Origin: Lachnospiraceae bacterium
GTDB taxonomy: Bacteria; Bacillota; Clostridia; Lachnospirales; Lachnospiraceae
NCBI GenBank assembly: GCA_017472605.1
Contig: JAFUPV010000040.1
Span: 1-46,512 of the forward strand
DNA: 46,512 nucleotides
Direction: 5' to 3'
Shown here: positions 1 through 7,779 of the stretch, in pieces
How the letters are laid out: each line of letters begins with the position of its first letter
Position numbering within the stretch: position 1 is the stretch's first letter
Made by a program: the position numbers and the translations under genes
The notes under the pieces: model-generated
The model's database searches: none
The model's input: the letters and a program-made list of their open reading frames with translations, nothing else
Told to the model about the DNA's origin: nothing

Positions 1-28
1 AAGTGACTAAAGGTAAAGAAAGCCGCGA

Positions 29-116
29 GGAAGACGAAGTCTTCTGAGTGAAGGAGCGCCAAAACCGAAGGTTTTGTGTGCATCTGCTCGATAGAGCAGC
101 GGCGACCGGAGGTCGC
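29..116. repeat. Array of four tandem short hairpins
   Basis: Four perfect inverted repeats follow one another: 30-35/39-44 (GAAGAC, loop GAA), 60-66/70-76 (CAAAACC, loop GAA), 84-89/94-99 (CTGCTC, loop GATA) and 102-107/111-116 (GCGACC, loop GGA). All have 6-7 bp stems and 3-4 nt purine-rich loops. No open frame of note covers bases 1-212 and no T-run follows the stems, so these are not ordinary terminators. They lie just before a tRNA cluster and may belong to a structured transcribed spacer or an intergenic repeat family. The function is unknown. Confidence 0.6.
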
Positions 117-212
117 AGGTTTAATGGATAGGAAAAAGAGGTAGTTATCGTTAAGGTAACAATGGATGAAAAATGATTTCTGTGTGTAGTTTTGAAGGTA
201 CATGACCTTTAT

Positions 213-286
213 GGCCCGGTGGCTCAGCTGGTTAGAGCGCCGCCCTGTCACGGCGGAGGTCAGGGGTTCGAACCCCCTTCGGGTCG
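213..286 (+). tRNA. tRNA-Asp (GTC)
   Basis: A 74-nt cloverleaf. The acceptor stem pairs 213-219 with 279-285 (two G-U wobbles) and the discriminator base is G286. The anticodon loop CTGTCAC carries GTC, and GGTTCGAACC forms the T arm. No CCA is encoded. It is the first of four closely spaced tRNA genes in one apparent transcript. Confidence 0.95.
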
Positions 287-318
287 CTGTTGGTGAAAAT
301 CAACAAACAATTAAATAT

Positions 319-391
319 GGGGTCTTAGCTCAGCTGGGAGAGCATCTGCCTTACAAGCAGAGGGTCATAGGTTCGAGCCCTATAGGCCCCA
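319..391 (+). tRNA. tRNA-Val (TAC)
   Basis: A 73-nt cloverleaf. The acceptor stem GGGGTCT (319-325) pairs with AGGCCCC (384-390) and the discriminator is A391. The anticodon TAC lies in the loop between CTGCC and its partner. The T arm has GGTTCGAGCC. No CCA is encoded. Confidence 0.95.
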
Positions 392-414
392 TTTATCATT
401 GAAAAATGATATAT

Positions 415-496
415 GGATGGATTCCCGAGTGGCCAAAGGGGACAGACTGTAAATCTGCTGCAACTTGCTTCGGTGGTTCGAATCCACCTCCATCCA
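415..496 (+). tRNA. tRNA-Tyr (GTA)
   Basis: An 82-nt class II tRNA with a long variable arm. The acceptor stem GGATGGA (415-421) pairs with TCCATCC (489-495) and the discriminator is A496. The anticodon GTA lies in GACTGTAAATC. The long extra arm together with GTA separates it from Leu and Ser isoacceptors. Confidence 0.95.
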
Positions 497-526
497 TTTG
501 AGTTCTAAACTCACCTAATTTAATAT

Positions 527-600
<74 letters not shown>

Positions 601-605
601 CTCGT

Positions 606-635
606 ACAGATAACGTTTTCGTTATCTGTTTTTTT
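606..635 (+). terminator. Rho-independent terminator of the tRNA cluster
   Basis: A perfect 10-bp stem ACAGATAACG / CGTTATCTGT (606-615 and 620-629) has a TTTT loop and is followed by T630-T635. It sits directly after the last tRNA. Confidence 0.9.
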
Positions 636-660
636 GTGTTACAATTTTGTGTTATAAGCA

Positions 661-688
661 TGGACAGATCTGCATATCATAATAGTAT
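661..688 (+). promoter_or_regulatory. Possible sigma-A promoter for the LCP gene
   Basis: TGGACA (661-666), a 16-nt spacer and TAGTAT (683-688) lie about 100 bases upstream of the chosen LCP start and downstream of the tRNA terminator. The match is by eye; one mismatch in the -35 element and two in the -10. Confidence 0.4.
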
Positions 689-789
689 GATGAATGTTTT
701 TGAGGATTGCGGGAGCACATTGTGCGGAGTAATCCGGTATCATAGGGTCAGATGAAATGACTTTGAAAACAGAAAAGCGAGGTGTGTGG

Positions 790-2028
790 ATGATGGGCCA
801 GCGAGAAGGGAAAAGCCGTAAGCAGATGATACGGCTTTTTGTATTTGAAGTAGTTTTTGTTGCAATTCTATGTATCAGTGCTTATTTTATCAGCTTGTCT
901 CATAAAATCGGATATGAGAAATTGGATGATGATATCTATGTGGCAAATTATGGAGATAATGGGCAGGAGGGAGCGGATCTGGACGGAGAGGAGAAGTTGG
1001 ATTTTACTGTCTTTTCAGCTTCAATTGAAAATGAAGAATCTGCGGATTCCAGCTTTTTCGTGAATGAAGGAGTTCTGGAAGTCGGGGCTCTGGGTTACGG
1101 AGAAAACATTTCAAAATACAGAAATATTTTGCTGGTAGGTGTGGACGCAAGAGATCAGTCTGTGATGACAAGAGGTGCCAATGCGGATGTGATGATGATT
1201 GTGAGCATTAATAAGGAGTCGGGGGAGATTCGGCTGGTATCTGTTTTGAGGGACACGCTTCTGCGCCTGTTTGACGGAGGCGTTTATTACCCGGACCGAC
1301 TTTATGATAAGGCGAATGCACAGAACTGCTATACGGGAATCTCGGATACGGTAAGTATGCTGAACATGAATCTGGATTTGAATATCAGAGAATATGCGGT
1401 TGTAAACTGGGCAGCTGCAGCTGAAATTGTGGACACGATTGGCGGAATTGAAATGAACATTGAGAATGAAGAAATTCTTTCCTATCTGAACGGATATCTG
1501 ACCGAGGTAAATCAGGAGACGGGACTGTTTGCGCCACAGCTGAAGGAGACAGGCGTTCAGATGCTTACGGGAACGCAGGCGGTTTCGTTCTGTCGGATTC
1601 GATATGCCGGACTGGAGGATTCCGGAAGGACGAATAACCAGCGGGAAGTGATTGTGAAAATCCTGGATAAAATGAAGCAGCTGTTGTTTGAGAAACCGGC
1701 TCTTGTGATGACGGCGGTGAATCAGGCGGCTCAGAGTGTTGTGACAAACCTTACCCTGAAAGAGATTGGAGCGCTGGCCTTTGATGCGGTTGATTTTCAG
1801 ATAGCCGGTCATTGTTCGTTTCCGTTTCAATATCAACCGGGGGACAGCAGCGGAAGGATTGGGGAATTGACTGGAGGGGTGACTGATTTTCTCGTGGCAA
1901 CGGATCTGGAAACCAATGTGAAGCAGCTGCATCAGTTTTTATACGGAGATGCCGCCAGTTCCTATGTGCCTTCTGACTATGTGAAGGCAATCAGCGAGGA
2001 TATCCGGTGGATGGCCGGGGATAACTGA
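790..2028 (+). CDS. LytR-CpsA-Psr (LCP) family cell-wall ligase/regulator
   Basis: LCP proteins transfer glycopolymers such as teichoic acids or capsule from undecaprenyl lipid carriers to peptidoglycan, outside the membrane. With the start chosen here the protein has 412 residues: a short basic cytoplasmic tail, one membrane helix (about 16-36), an acidic linker to about 110, then the LCP domain. Visible family motifs are GVDARD (117-122), RGANAD (128-133), SVLRD (R154, D155) and the later Arg-rich stretch R269/R271/D277/R280/R285 that binds the lipid pyrophosphate in characterised members. The frame is open from 757, but GAGG at 779-782 lies 7 bases before ATG 790, so that start is preferred. 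It stands alone, transcribed away from the tRNA cluster. Which polymer it attaches cannot be told from the sequence. Confidence 0.9.
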   Translation: MMGQREGKSRKQMIRLFVFEVVFVAILCISAYFISLSHKIGYEKLDDDIYVANYGDNGQEGADLDGEEKLDFTVFSASIENEESADSSFFVNEGVLEVGALGYGENISKYRNILLVGVDARDQSVMTRGANADVMMIVSINKESGEIRLVSVLRDTLLRLFDGGVYYPDRLYDKANAQNCYTGISDTVSMLNMNLDLNIREYAVVNWAAAAEIVDTIGGIEMNIENEEILSYLNGYLTEVNQETGLFAPQLKETGVQMLTGTQAVSFCRIRYAGLEDSGRTNNQREVIVKILDKMKQLLFEKPALVMTAVNQAAQSVVTNLTLKEIGALAFDAVDFQIAGHCSFPFQYQPGDSSGRIGELTGGVTDFLVATDLETNVKQLHQFLYGDAASSYVPSDYVKAISEDIRWMAGDN

Positions 2029-2160
2029 CGGAATCGGATTGGTTTCCGGGGATGGTACATGGGATCGTGAATAAAGTGATTTACAGATAATCCGATTTAT
2101 ATTAAAATAAGTAAATGCGGCAGATATGCGGAAGGTTATGATCAGAGAGGATGAAGTCTG

Positions 2161-3141
2161 GTGAAGATTGTTATTGCGATTCCTAAAATGGAAGAATATC
2201 GGGATTTATTTGTGGAGGCTGCTCAGGGGAGGGCAGAGCTGGTGTTTTTGGAACCGTCAGCACTTTGTGCAGAATCACTGGCGGATGCAGACGCGGTGAT
2301 TGGAAACGCGCCGGTGGAAGCAATCCGGACGGCAAAGGAGTTGAAATGGCTGCAGATTATTTATGCAGGTGTGGAGACCTATACAGGGAACCCGACGTTT
2401 CCAGGACAGGTGATGCTGACGAATGCAACCGGGGCCTTTGGCGGGATTATTGCGGAATATGTGCTGGCGGGGATTCTCGCCAGTTATCGCAGGCTGTTTC
2501 AGTATAAGGATCAGCAGAGAATGCAGTTGTGGAAGGATGCAGGCAGTGAAAGCATGCTGATGGCGAAGCAGGCTTTGATTCTTGGCGCGGGAGATATCGG
2601 GGAGCAGACGGCGAGGCGATTGAAGGCTTTTGAGGCTTCTGTTACAGGGATTCGGCGTGTAGTAAGGGAAAAACCGGAATGTTTTGACCGGATGGCAGTT
2701 CTGGATGAACTGGATGAGCTGCTTCCTGAAATGGATCTTGTAATTGGATGTCTTCCGAAAACGCCGGAAACGATACATATTCTGGATGAGAGAAGACTGC
2801 GCCGGATGAAGAAAGGCGCGTTGATTGTGAATGTGGGAAGAGGAAGTCTGATTGAGACAGAGGGACTGGTCCGCGTTTTGGAAGAGGGGCATCTGAGCGG
2901 TGCGGTTCTGGATGTGACAGAGGTGGAGCCGCTGCCGCAGGATCATCCGCTCTGGAAGATGGATCAGGTACTGATAACGCCCCATGTTTCGGGGAAGAGT
3001 TTTGGGCATGTAAAGCAGGTAGAGCAGAAAATTATTTCTATTTGCTGCGAAAATCTGAAGCGTTTTCTGGAAGGAAAGCCGCTTTGCAACCGCATTGATT
3101 TTGAAAGCGGGTATGCTGCGGTTGAGAATCGCGGAAGATAA
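2161..3141 (+). CDS. D-isomer-specific 2-hydroxyacid dehydrogenase
   Basis: An NAD(P)-dependent oxidoreductase interconverting 2-oxoacids and D-2-hydroxyacids; 326 residues, normal family size. The Rossmann fingerprint GAGDIG is at 142-147. The catalytic triad of the family can be placed: Arg227 in NVGRGS, Glu256 in EVEPLP and His275 in ITPHVSG. The start is GTG, preceded by AGAGAGG. The substrate is not evident: this is the general branch of the family (glyoxylate/hydroxypyruvate-like), without the ACT domain of long SerA proteins. It lies between the LCP gene and helD with short gaps and no clear terminator, so it may be cotranscribed with helD. Confidence 0.88.
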   Translation: MKIVIAIPKMEEYRDLFVEAAQGRAELVFLEPSALCAESLADADAVIGNAPVEAIRTAKELKWLQIIYAGVETYTGNPTFPGQVMLTNATGAFGGIIAEYVLAGILASYRRLFQYKDQQRMQLWKDAGSESMLMAKQALILGAGDIGEQTARRLKAFEASVTGIRRVVREKPECFDRMAVLDELDELLPEMDLVIGCLPKTPETIHILDERRLRRMKKGALIVNVGRGSLIETEGLVRVLEEGHLSGAVLDVTEVEPLPQDHPLWKMDQVLITPHVSGKSFGHVKQVEQKIISICCENLKRFLEGKPLCNRIDFESGYAAVENRGR

Positions 3142-3197
3142 AAGCTAAGGATGTGATTACAGATAAATGGAACTTTTACAGATAGAGGTGTGTTTGA

Positions 3198-5534
3198 ATG
3201 ACAGAGTTGGAAATGCAGCAGGAACAGCAGAGATATCTGGATCTGGTGGAGGAGAAACTGGAGAAGCGGATTTGCGGGATTAACAGTGAGCTGGAAGAAG
3301 GCGCAAAAGAAGTGGAAGAGATGCATGATTATTACTGGGAGAACTATACGGAGATGGATGAGTATGGTTATGAGAATTTTGATAACCAGCAGGCTCTTCT
3401 GCAGCAGGTGTCCAGTAATAATGCGAAGCTGGATCTGAAACGTCGGCTGCGCAAAATGCAGGATTCCCCCTATTTTGGAAGGGTGGATTTTCAGTATGAC
3501 GGAGATTCCTTTTCTGAGGCGCATTACATTGGAATTGGAAATTTTGCAGAGCGGGATGGAGCGATGCCTCTGATCTTTGACTGGCGTGCGCCTGTTTCCG
3601 GTCTGTTCTATGATTTTGAGAAGGGACCGGCTTCCTATGAGGCGCCAAGAGGGGCGATTGAGGGGGAAGTGACGGCAAAGTGGCAGTATAAGATCCGGCA
3701 TGGGAAGATGGTCTATGCGGTAGAGAGTGATCTGAAGATTGATGATGATATTCTGAAGCAGGAGCTTTCCTCCAATGGAGATGTACATCTGAAAAACATT
3801 GTGCGCACGATCCAGAAGGAGCAGAATCAGATTATTCGAAATACGAAGGATAAGATTCTGGTAGTTCAGGGAGCGGCAGGAAGCGGAAAGACTTCCATTG
3901 CGCTGCACCGGATTGCCTATCTGCTTTATCATGACAGGAAATATCTGAAGGCAAGTGAGATTTTGATTCTTTCTCCGAATCGGGTGTTCTCCAACTACAT
4001 TTCGCATATCCTGCCGGAACTGGGTGAAGAAAATATCCGGGAAATGAGCTTCGACTATTTTTCCTGGAAAGAATTGAAGGGAATTGCAGCGGACTGTGAG
4101 GATTGTTATGACCAGATGGAGCGGATTCTGAAGCAGGCCGATGAGAAGGCTGCGCGAAGAAACGCGGATCAGATCAATCCGCAGGGGCAGGGAACGGTTG
4201 ATAAGCAGTCAAAGGCGTTTGCGCAGGAGATTCATGCCTTTCTTCTGATGCAGGAGGATGAGCTGGTGACGATCCGGGATATCAGCTACAAAAAGCTTCA
4301 GAAGACTGCATCGGAGCTGAATCAGCTGTTTTATTATAAGTTTCCGGATATCCCGCTGCTGCGGCGCATGGATGCGGTGATGGATTATGTGGTGGATGAG
4401 ACGGAAACGCTTCTTGACCGGGATTTCAGTGAGGATGAGAAGATTGCGGTGAAGGAAAAATTTGACCGCATGTACGAAACGAAGGATATTTACTGCATTT
4501 ATAATAAATTTCTGGAGGAACAGGGCTTGCCGAAGCTGCCGGATGCGGAGGTGAAGGATCGGGTGATTCCCTATGAAGATGTGTATCCGCTTCTTTACAT
4601 GAAGTATCTGCTGGAAGGGACGGGAGGCAGAAAAAGGGTCAGACATCTGGTGATTGATGAGATGCAGGATTATTCCTATATTCAGTACCAGATTCTGGCA
4701 AAGCTGTTTCCGTGTAAGATGACAATTGTTGGAGACCGCTGCCAGACGATGAAAGACAGCAGGCAGGATGTGATGAAGTTTTTGCCGTCAATCCTTGGAA
4801 AGGAGATCCGGATGCTTTCAATACAGAAGAGCTATCGGAACACGACAGAGATTGCGGAGTATGCACAGAATATCATTGGAGAACATTCGATTGAAAATCT
4901 TGGACGGCATGGAAAGGAGCCGGAGGTAATTTTTGCCGCTGGTCTGGATGAGGCGGCAGTGCGGATTGCCGCAGACCTGAAGCTGGCAGGGGATGGAGGA
5001 AGGACAGAGAAGCAGCCGGAGCCGGAGTTGGATGGAAGGGCAGAGAAGCAGTTGCAGCCGGGATCGGATGAAAGGGTAGAGAAGCAGTTGCAGCCGGAGC
5101 CGGATGGAAGGGCAGAGAAGCAGTCGCAGCCGGGACCGGATGGAAGGACAGAGAAGCAATCGCAGCCGGGACCGGATGGGAAGATAGAAAATCCGGAGAA
5201 GAATGGGTCTGGACAAGAAGAGCGGCAGTATGAAACGGCTGCGGTGATCTGCATGACCATGGCTGAGGCAAAAGCGGTTTATGAGAAGCTGAAAGCTGTT
5301 CTGGAAGAGAAGGGTATGGACTGGAAGCGCTGTCTGTCGCTGATCGATAAGAACAGCGAGGAGTTTAAGCCGGGACTGGCGGTGACGACATTCTATCTGG
5401 CGAAGGGACTGGAGTTTGATCAGGTGTTCCATGTGTATCGGCAGGAGCAGGATGAGCCGATTCATCGTCAGGCGAAATACATTGCAGCAACGAGAGCGCT
5501 GCATGAGCTGTATGTACTGGAGATTGGTGAATGA
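3198..5534 (+). CDS. helD: HelD-like UvrD/Rep-family ATPase (RNA polymerase recycling factor)
   Basis: A superfamily 1 helicase-like ATPase of 778 residues, close in length to Bacillus HelD, which removes stalled RNA polymerase from DNA. The N-terminus (about 1-60) is a Glu/Lys-rich predicted coiled coil, as in the HelD arm that enters the polymerase secondary channel. Walker A GAAGSGKT is at 225-232, Walker B IDEMQD at 486-491, and the C-terminal motifs GDRCQT, SYRN and KGLEFDQV follow. Unusually, residues 602-661 between helicase subdomains are five tandem 12-residue repeats rich in Glu, Lys, Gln and Pro. The 3' end overlaps the start of the decarboxylase gene by 4 bases (ATGA), which suggests translational coupling. 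Confidence 0.88.
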   Translation: MTELEMQQEQQRYLDLVEEKLEKRICGINSELEEGAKEVEEMHDYYWENYTEMDEYGYENFDNQQALLQQVSSNNAKLDLKRRLRKMQDSPYFGRVDFQYDGDSFSEAHYIGIGNFAERDGAMPLIFDWRAPVSGLFYDFEKGPASYEAPRGAIEGEVTAKWQYKIRHGKMVYAVESDLKIDDDILKQELSSNGDVHLKNIVRTIQKEQNQIIRNTKDKILVVQGAAGSGKTSIALHRIAYLLYHDRKYLKASEILILSPNRVFSNYISHILPELGEENIREMSFDYFSWKELKGIAADCEDCYDQMERILKQADEKAARRNADQINPQGQGTVDKQSKAFAQEIHAFLLMQEDELVTIRDISYKKLQKTASELNQLFYYKFPDIPLLRRMDAVMDYVVDETETLLDRDFSEDEKIAVKEKFDRMYETKDIYCIYNKFLEEQGLPKLPDAEVKDRVIPYEDVYPLLYMKYLLEGTGGRKRVRHLVIDEMQDYSYIQYQILAKLFPCKMTIVGDRCQTMKDSRQDVMKFLPSILGKEIRMLSIQKSYRNTTEIAEYAQNIIGEHSIENLGRHGKEPEVIFAAGLDEAAVRIAADLKLAGDGGRTEKQPEPELDGRAEKQLQPGSDERVEKQLQPEPDGRAEKQSQPGPDGRTEKQSQPGPDGKIENPEKNGSGQEERQYETAAVICMTMAEAKAVYEKLKAVLEEKGMDWKRCLSLIDKNSEEFKPGLAVTTFYLAKGLEFDQVFHVYRQEQDEPIHRQAKYIAATRALHELYVLEIGE
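5001..5180 (+). repeat. Five tandem 36-bp repeats inside helD
   Basis: Five in-frame 36-bp units encode a 12-residue motif of the form R-x-E-K-Q-x-Q/E-P-x-x-D-G. The last two units are almost identical and the first two most diverged. The tract lies in a linker between conserved helicase motifs, so changes in copy number would keep the frame. Confidence 0.9.
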
Positions 5535-6991
5535 GTTTGTTTGAACAGTTGAAGCAGCTTCAGAATTCGGACCGGTATCCGTTTCATATGCCGGGGCACA
5601 AGCGGAATCTGGAGCTGATGGAACAGATTTATGGCCGGGATTTTGGAAATCCGTTTGGGATTGATATTACGGAGATTGACGGCTTTGATGATCTGCATCA
5701 TGCGGAAGGAATCATTAAAGACGGGATGGAGCAGATGGCGGCGGCTGTTGGCGCACGGCATTCCTACTTTGTTGTGAATGGTTCTTCCGGTGGAATTCTG
5801 GCTGCTTTGTATGCGGCGTGTAAACCGGGAAGCAGGGTTGCAGTTGCCAGAAATTGTCATAGAAGTATTGCACATGGAATTATCCTCAGACAACTGGTTC
5901 CTTGTTACTTTTATCCACAGGTATCCACAAAGTTGGGGATAAGTATGGGGATAACCTGTGGGTTAGTAGAGGATATATTGGGGAAAAATGGGGATATCTC
6001 GGCAGTAATCCTTACTTCACCGACCTATGAAGGGGCTGTTTCGGACATTTTGAGGATTTCTGAGGTGGTCCACCGCCATGGAGCGGTTTTGATTGTGGAT
6101 GAAGCACACGGTGCGCATCTGCCGTTTGGTGAGGCTTGTGGATTACCGCGCAGTGCAGTTGCCATGGGGGCGGATCTGGTGATTCAGAGTCTGCATAAAA
6201 CACTTCCGGCCATGACTCAGTCTGCTGCGCTGCATATCTGCAGTGACCGGATTGATCAAAAAAAGGTGGAGCAGGGACTTCGGATCTTTGAAACTTCCAG
6301 TCCGTCTTATGTGATGATGGCGGGAATGGATGCCTGTATGCGGTTTATGGAGCAGAAGGGGAGAGAGAAGCTGAAGCAGCTTTGCGGCTGGCTGGATTGT
6401 TTTTATGAGAAAGCGAAGGATTGGGATCAGCTGCATGTTTTAACCGAGGACGAAATCTGCCGGGCAGGAAGTTTTGGTTTTGACCGGACAAAGCTTGTTT
6501 TTTCCGCAGAAAATCTGCCGGGGATGGGAGAGACGCTGCACCGCTGGCTGGCTGAGGAGTATCATCTGCAGCCGGAGATGTCCACACCGGAATATGTGGT
6601 GCTGATGACAACGATTGGAGACACGCCGGAGGGATTTTTACGGCTGACCAGGGCGATGGAGGAGATCAACCGAAAGTTGGCTGAAATGACAGAGACAGGT
6701 TATGGGAGCCGGTCGGAGAACGCTGAAATGAAGAAGGCGGATGTGAGAATGCTTCCTCACCTGGCGGTGGAAGCGGAGCAGGAGATGATTGAAGCTGCTG
6801 ATGCGGAGGGAAGGATTTCAGTGGAAATGGCGTACATCTATCCGCCGGGAATTCCGTTTCTGATGCCGGGAGAGAGAATCAGCCGGGAGCATGTGGAGAT
6901 GCTTCGCTATTATCGGAGTTTTGGCCGGGAGATTCACGGCATGGAAGACGAGACGGGGCAGCGGATCCGGGTTGTGAGAGGATGCAGCTGA
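5531..6991 (+). CDS. Orn/Lys/Arg decarboxylase-type PLP enzyme
   Basis: A fold-type I PLP decarboxylase of 486 residues, the compact Gram-positive form (SpeA/YaaO-like) lacking the N-terminal wing domain of the E. coli inducible enzymes. It would decarboxylate arginine, lysine or ornithine to the corresponding polyamine precursor in the cytoplasm. The N-terminal FHMPGHKR motif, GSSGG, VDEAHGAH (D190, H193) and the PLP-binding Lys223 in SLHKT are visible. It is followed 52 bases later by a guanylate-kinase-like gene, as is common in Clostridia. Bases 5880-5997 within it use rare codons (ATA, GGG, TTA) and contain many DnaA-box-like nonamers. The exact substrate cannot be assigned. Confidence 0.88.
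   Translation: MSLFEQLKQLQNSDRYPFHMPGHKRNLELMEQIYGRDFGNPFGIDITEIDGFDDLHHAEGIIKDGMEQMAAAVGARHSYFVVNGSSGGILAALYAACKPGSRVAVARNCHRSIAHGIILRQLVPCYFYPQVSTKLGISMGITCGLVEDILGKNGDISAVILTSPTYEGAVSDILRISEVVHRHGAVLIVDEAHGAHLPFGEACGLPRSAVAMGADLVIQSLHKTLPAMTQSAALHICSDRIDQKKVEQGLRIFETSSPSYVMMAGMDACMRFMEQKGREKLKQLCGWLDCFYEKAKDWDQLHVLTEDEICRAGSFGFDRTKLVFSAENLPGMGETLHRWLAEEYHLQPEMSTPEYVVLMTTIGDTPEGFLRLTRAMEEINRKLAEMTETGYGSRSENAEMKKADVRMLPHLAVEAEQEMIEAADAEGRISVEMAYIYPPGIPFLMPGERISREHVEMLRYYRSFGREIHGMEDETGQRIRVVRGCS
5880..5997. promoter_or_regulatory. DnaA-box-like cluster inside the decarboxylase gene
   Basis: One perfect consensus box, TTATCCACA, is at 5911-5919. Four single-mismatch copies lie around it: 5880-5888 and 5921-5929 on the plus strand, 5934-5942 and 5946-5954 on the minus strand. 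Two-mismatch copies are at 5957-5965 and 5989-5997. The underlying codons are unusual for this gene, which suggests a constraint on the DNA beyond the protein. It could be a DnaA titration or regulatory site. Binding is not shown. Confidence 0.5.
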
Positions 6992-7043
6992 TTTTTGTGC
7001 GGGAAGCCGTAATTGCGTTTGGCTGCAGGAGGGGAAAAGGAAG

Positions 7044-7622
7044 ATGAAGATTGTATATTTACTTGGAAAGAGTGCTTCCGGGAAGGACACGGTTTACCAT
7101 GTGCTGAAGGAAGATGAAACACTGGGGCTGCAGAAGATTGTGATTTATACGACCAGACCGATGAGGGACGGAGAGAAGCAGGGAGAACAGTATCATTTCA
7201 TTTCCATGGAGCAGGCAAAGGAACTGGAGGAAGAGGGAAAGGTGATCGAATCAAGAACCTATCAGTCGGTTTATGGGCCCTGGATCTATATGACGGTGAA
7301 TGATGGACAGTTTGCTGCGGACGGCAGATATCTGATGATCGGTACGCTGGAATCTTATAATAAAATGAAGGCATATTTCGGGGAGGAATGTATGATTCCT
7401 GTTTACCTGGAAGTGGACGAAGGACTGCGGCTGGAGCGCGCAATGGCGCGGGAACGGACGCAGAAGGTGCCGAAATATGCGGAAATGTGCCGGCGGTTCC
7501 TGGCGGATGAAGCGGATTTTACCGAAGAGAAGCTTCAGGAAGCGGGAATTGGCGTGCGATTTGATAATGGGAATCTGGAGACGTGTCTGGAGGAAATCAG
7601 ACGGTATCTGGGTGGAAAGTAA
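7044..7622 (+). CDS. Guanylate-kinase-like nucleotide kinase
   Basis: A P-loop kinase of 192 residues that would phosphorylate GMP (or a related substrate) with ATP. The P-loop GKSASGKDT is at 8-16, followed by the guanylate kinase TTRPMRDGE motif and the conserved YHF segment of the GMP-binding region. The start follows a strong AGGAGGGG site. In many Clostridia a gene of this type sits between the speA-like decarboxylase and holB. Here the pst operon separates it from holB. It is more diverged than housekeeping Gmk, so it may not be the only or main guanylate kinase. Confidence 0.78.
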   Translation: MKIVYLLGKSASGKDTVYHVLKEDETLGLQKIVIYTTRPMRDGEKQGEQYHFISMEQAKELEEEGKVIESRTYQSVYGPWIYMTVNDGQFAADGRYLMIGTLESYNKMKAYFGEECMIPVYLEVDEGLRLERAMARERTQKVPKYAEMCRRFLADEADFTEEKLQEAGIGVRFDNGNLETCLEEIRRYLGGK

Positions 7623-7634
7623 TAGCAATGATGG

Positions 7635-7669
7635 AGGAGGCAAAAGGTATTTTGCCCCCTCTTTTTTTC
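7635..7669 (+). terminator. Rho-independent terminator after the kinase gene
   Basis: A 12-bp stem with one mismatch (7635-7646 against 7651-7662) has loop GGTA and is followed by seven T (7663-7669). It ends the helD-decarboxylase-kinase unit. Confidence 0.85.
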
Positions 7670-7681
7670 ACAGGAAAAAGT

Positions 7682-7739
7682 TTGACATAAACTTTACACA
7701 AAAAATCTTTTGCATTTTACATTGCGGTTTTATGATAAT
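7682..7739 (+). promoter_or_regulatory. Probable phosphate-regulated promoter of the pst operon
   Basis: TTTACA/TTGACA-like elements occur at 7682, 7693 and 7715, that is at multiples of 11 bases, as in PhoP boxes of Bacillus (TTAACA-type direct repeats with 11-bp period). A -10-like TATGAT/GATAAT follows at 7731-7739. The position, after a terminator and about 40 bases before pstS, fits a PhoP-activated promoter that lacks a standard -35. Inference from spacing only. Confidence 0.5.
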
Positions 7740-7779
7740 ACTCGTAAACACAAAGGTGAGTTTGAAAGGAGATCTTAGA

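Noticed and set aside
1111-1932. 273-codon minus-strand frame opposite the LCP gene
   Set aside because: It overlaps the LCP catalytic domain, has no recognisable motif and is rich in His, Arg and Ile as expected of a shadow frame.
5001-5180. Regular repeats considered as CRISPR
   Set aside because: The units are contiguous, in frame, without spacers and encode a charged linker within HelD.
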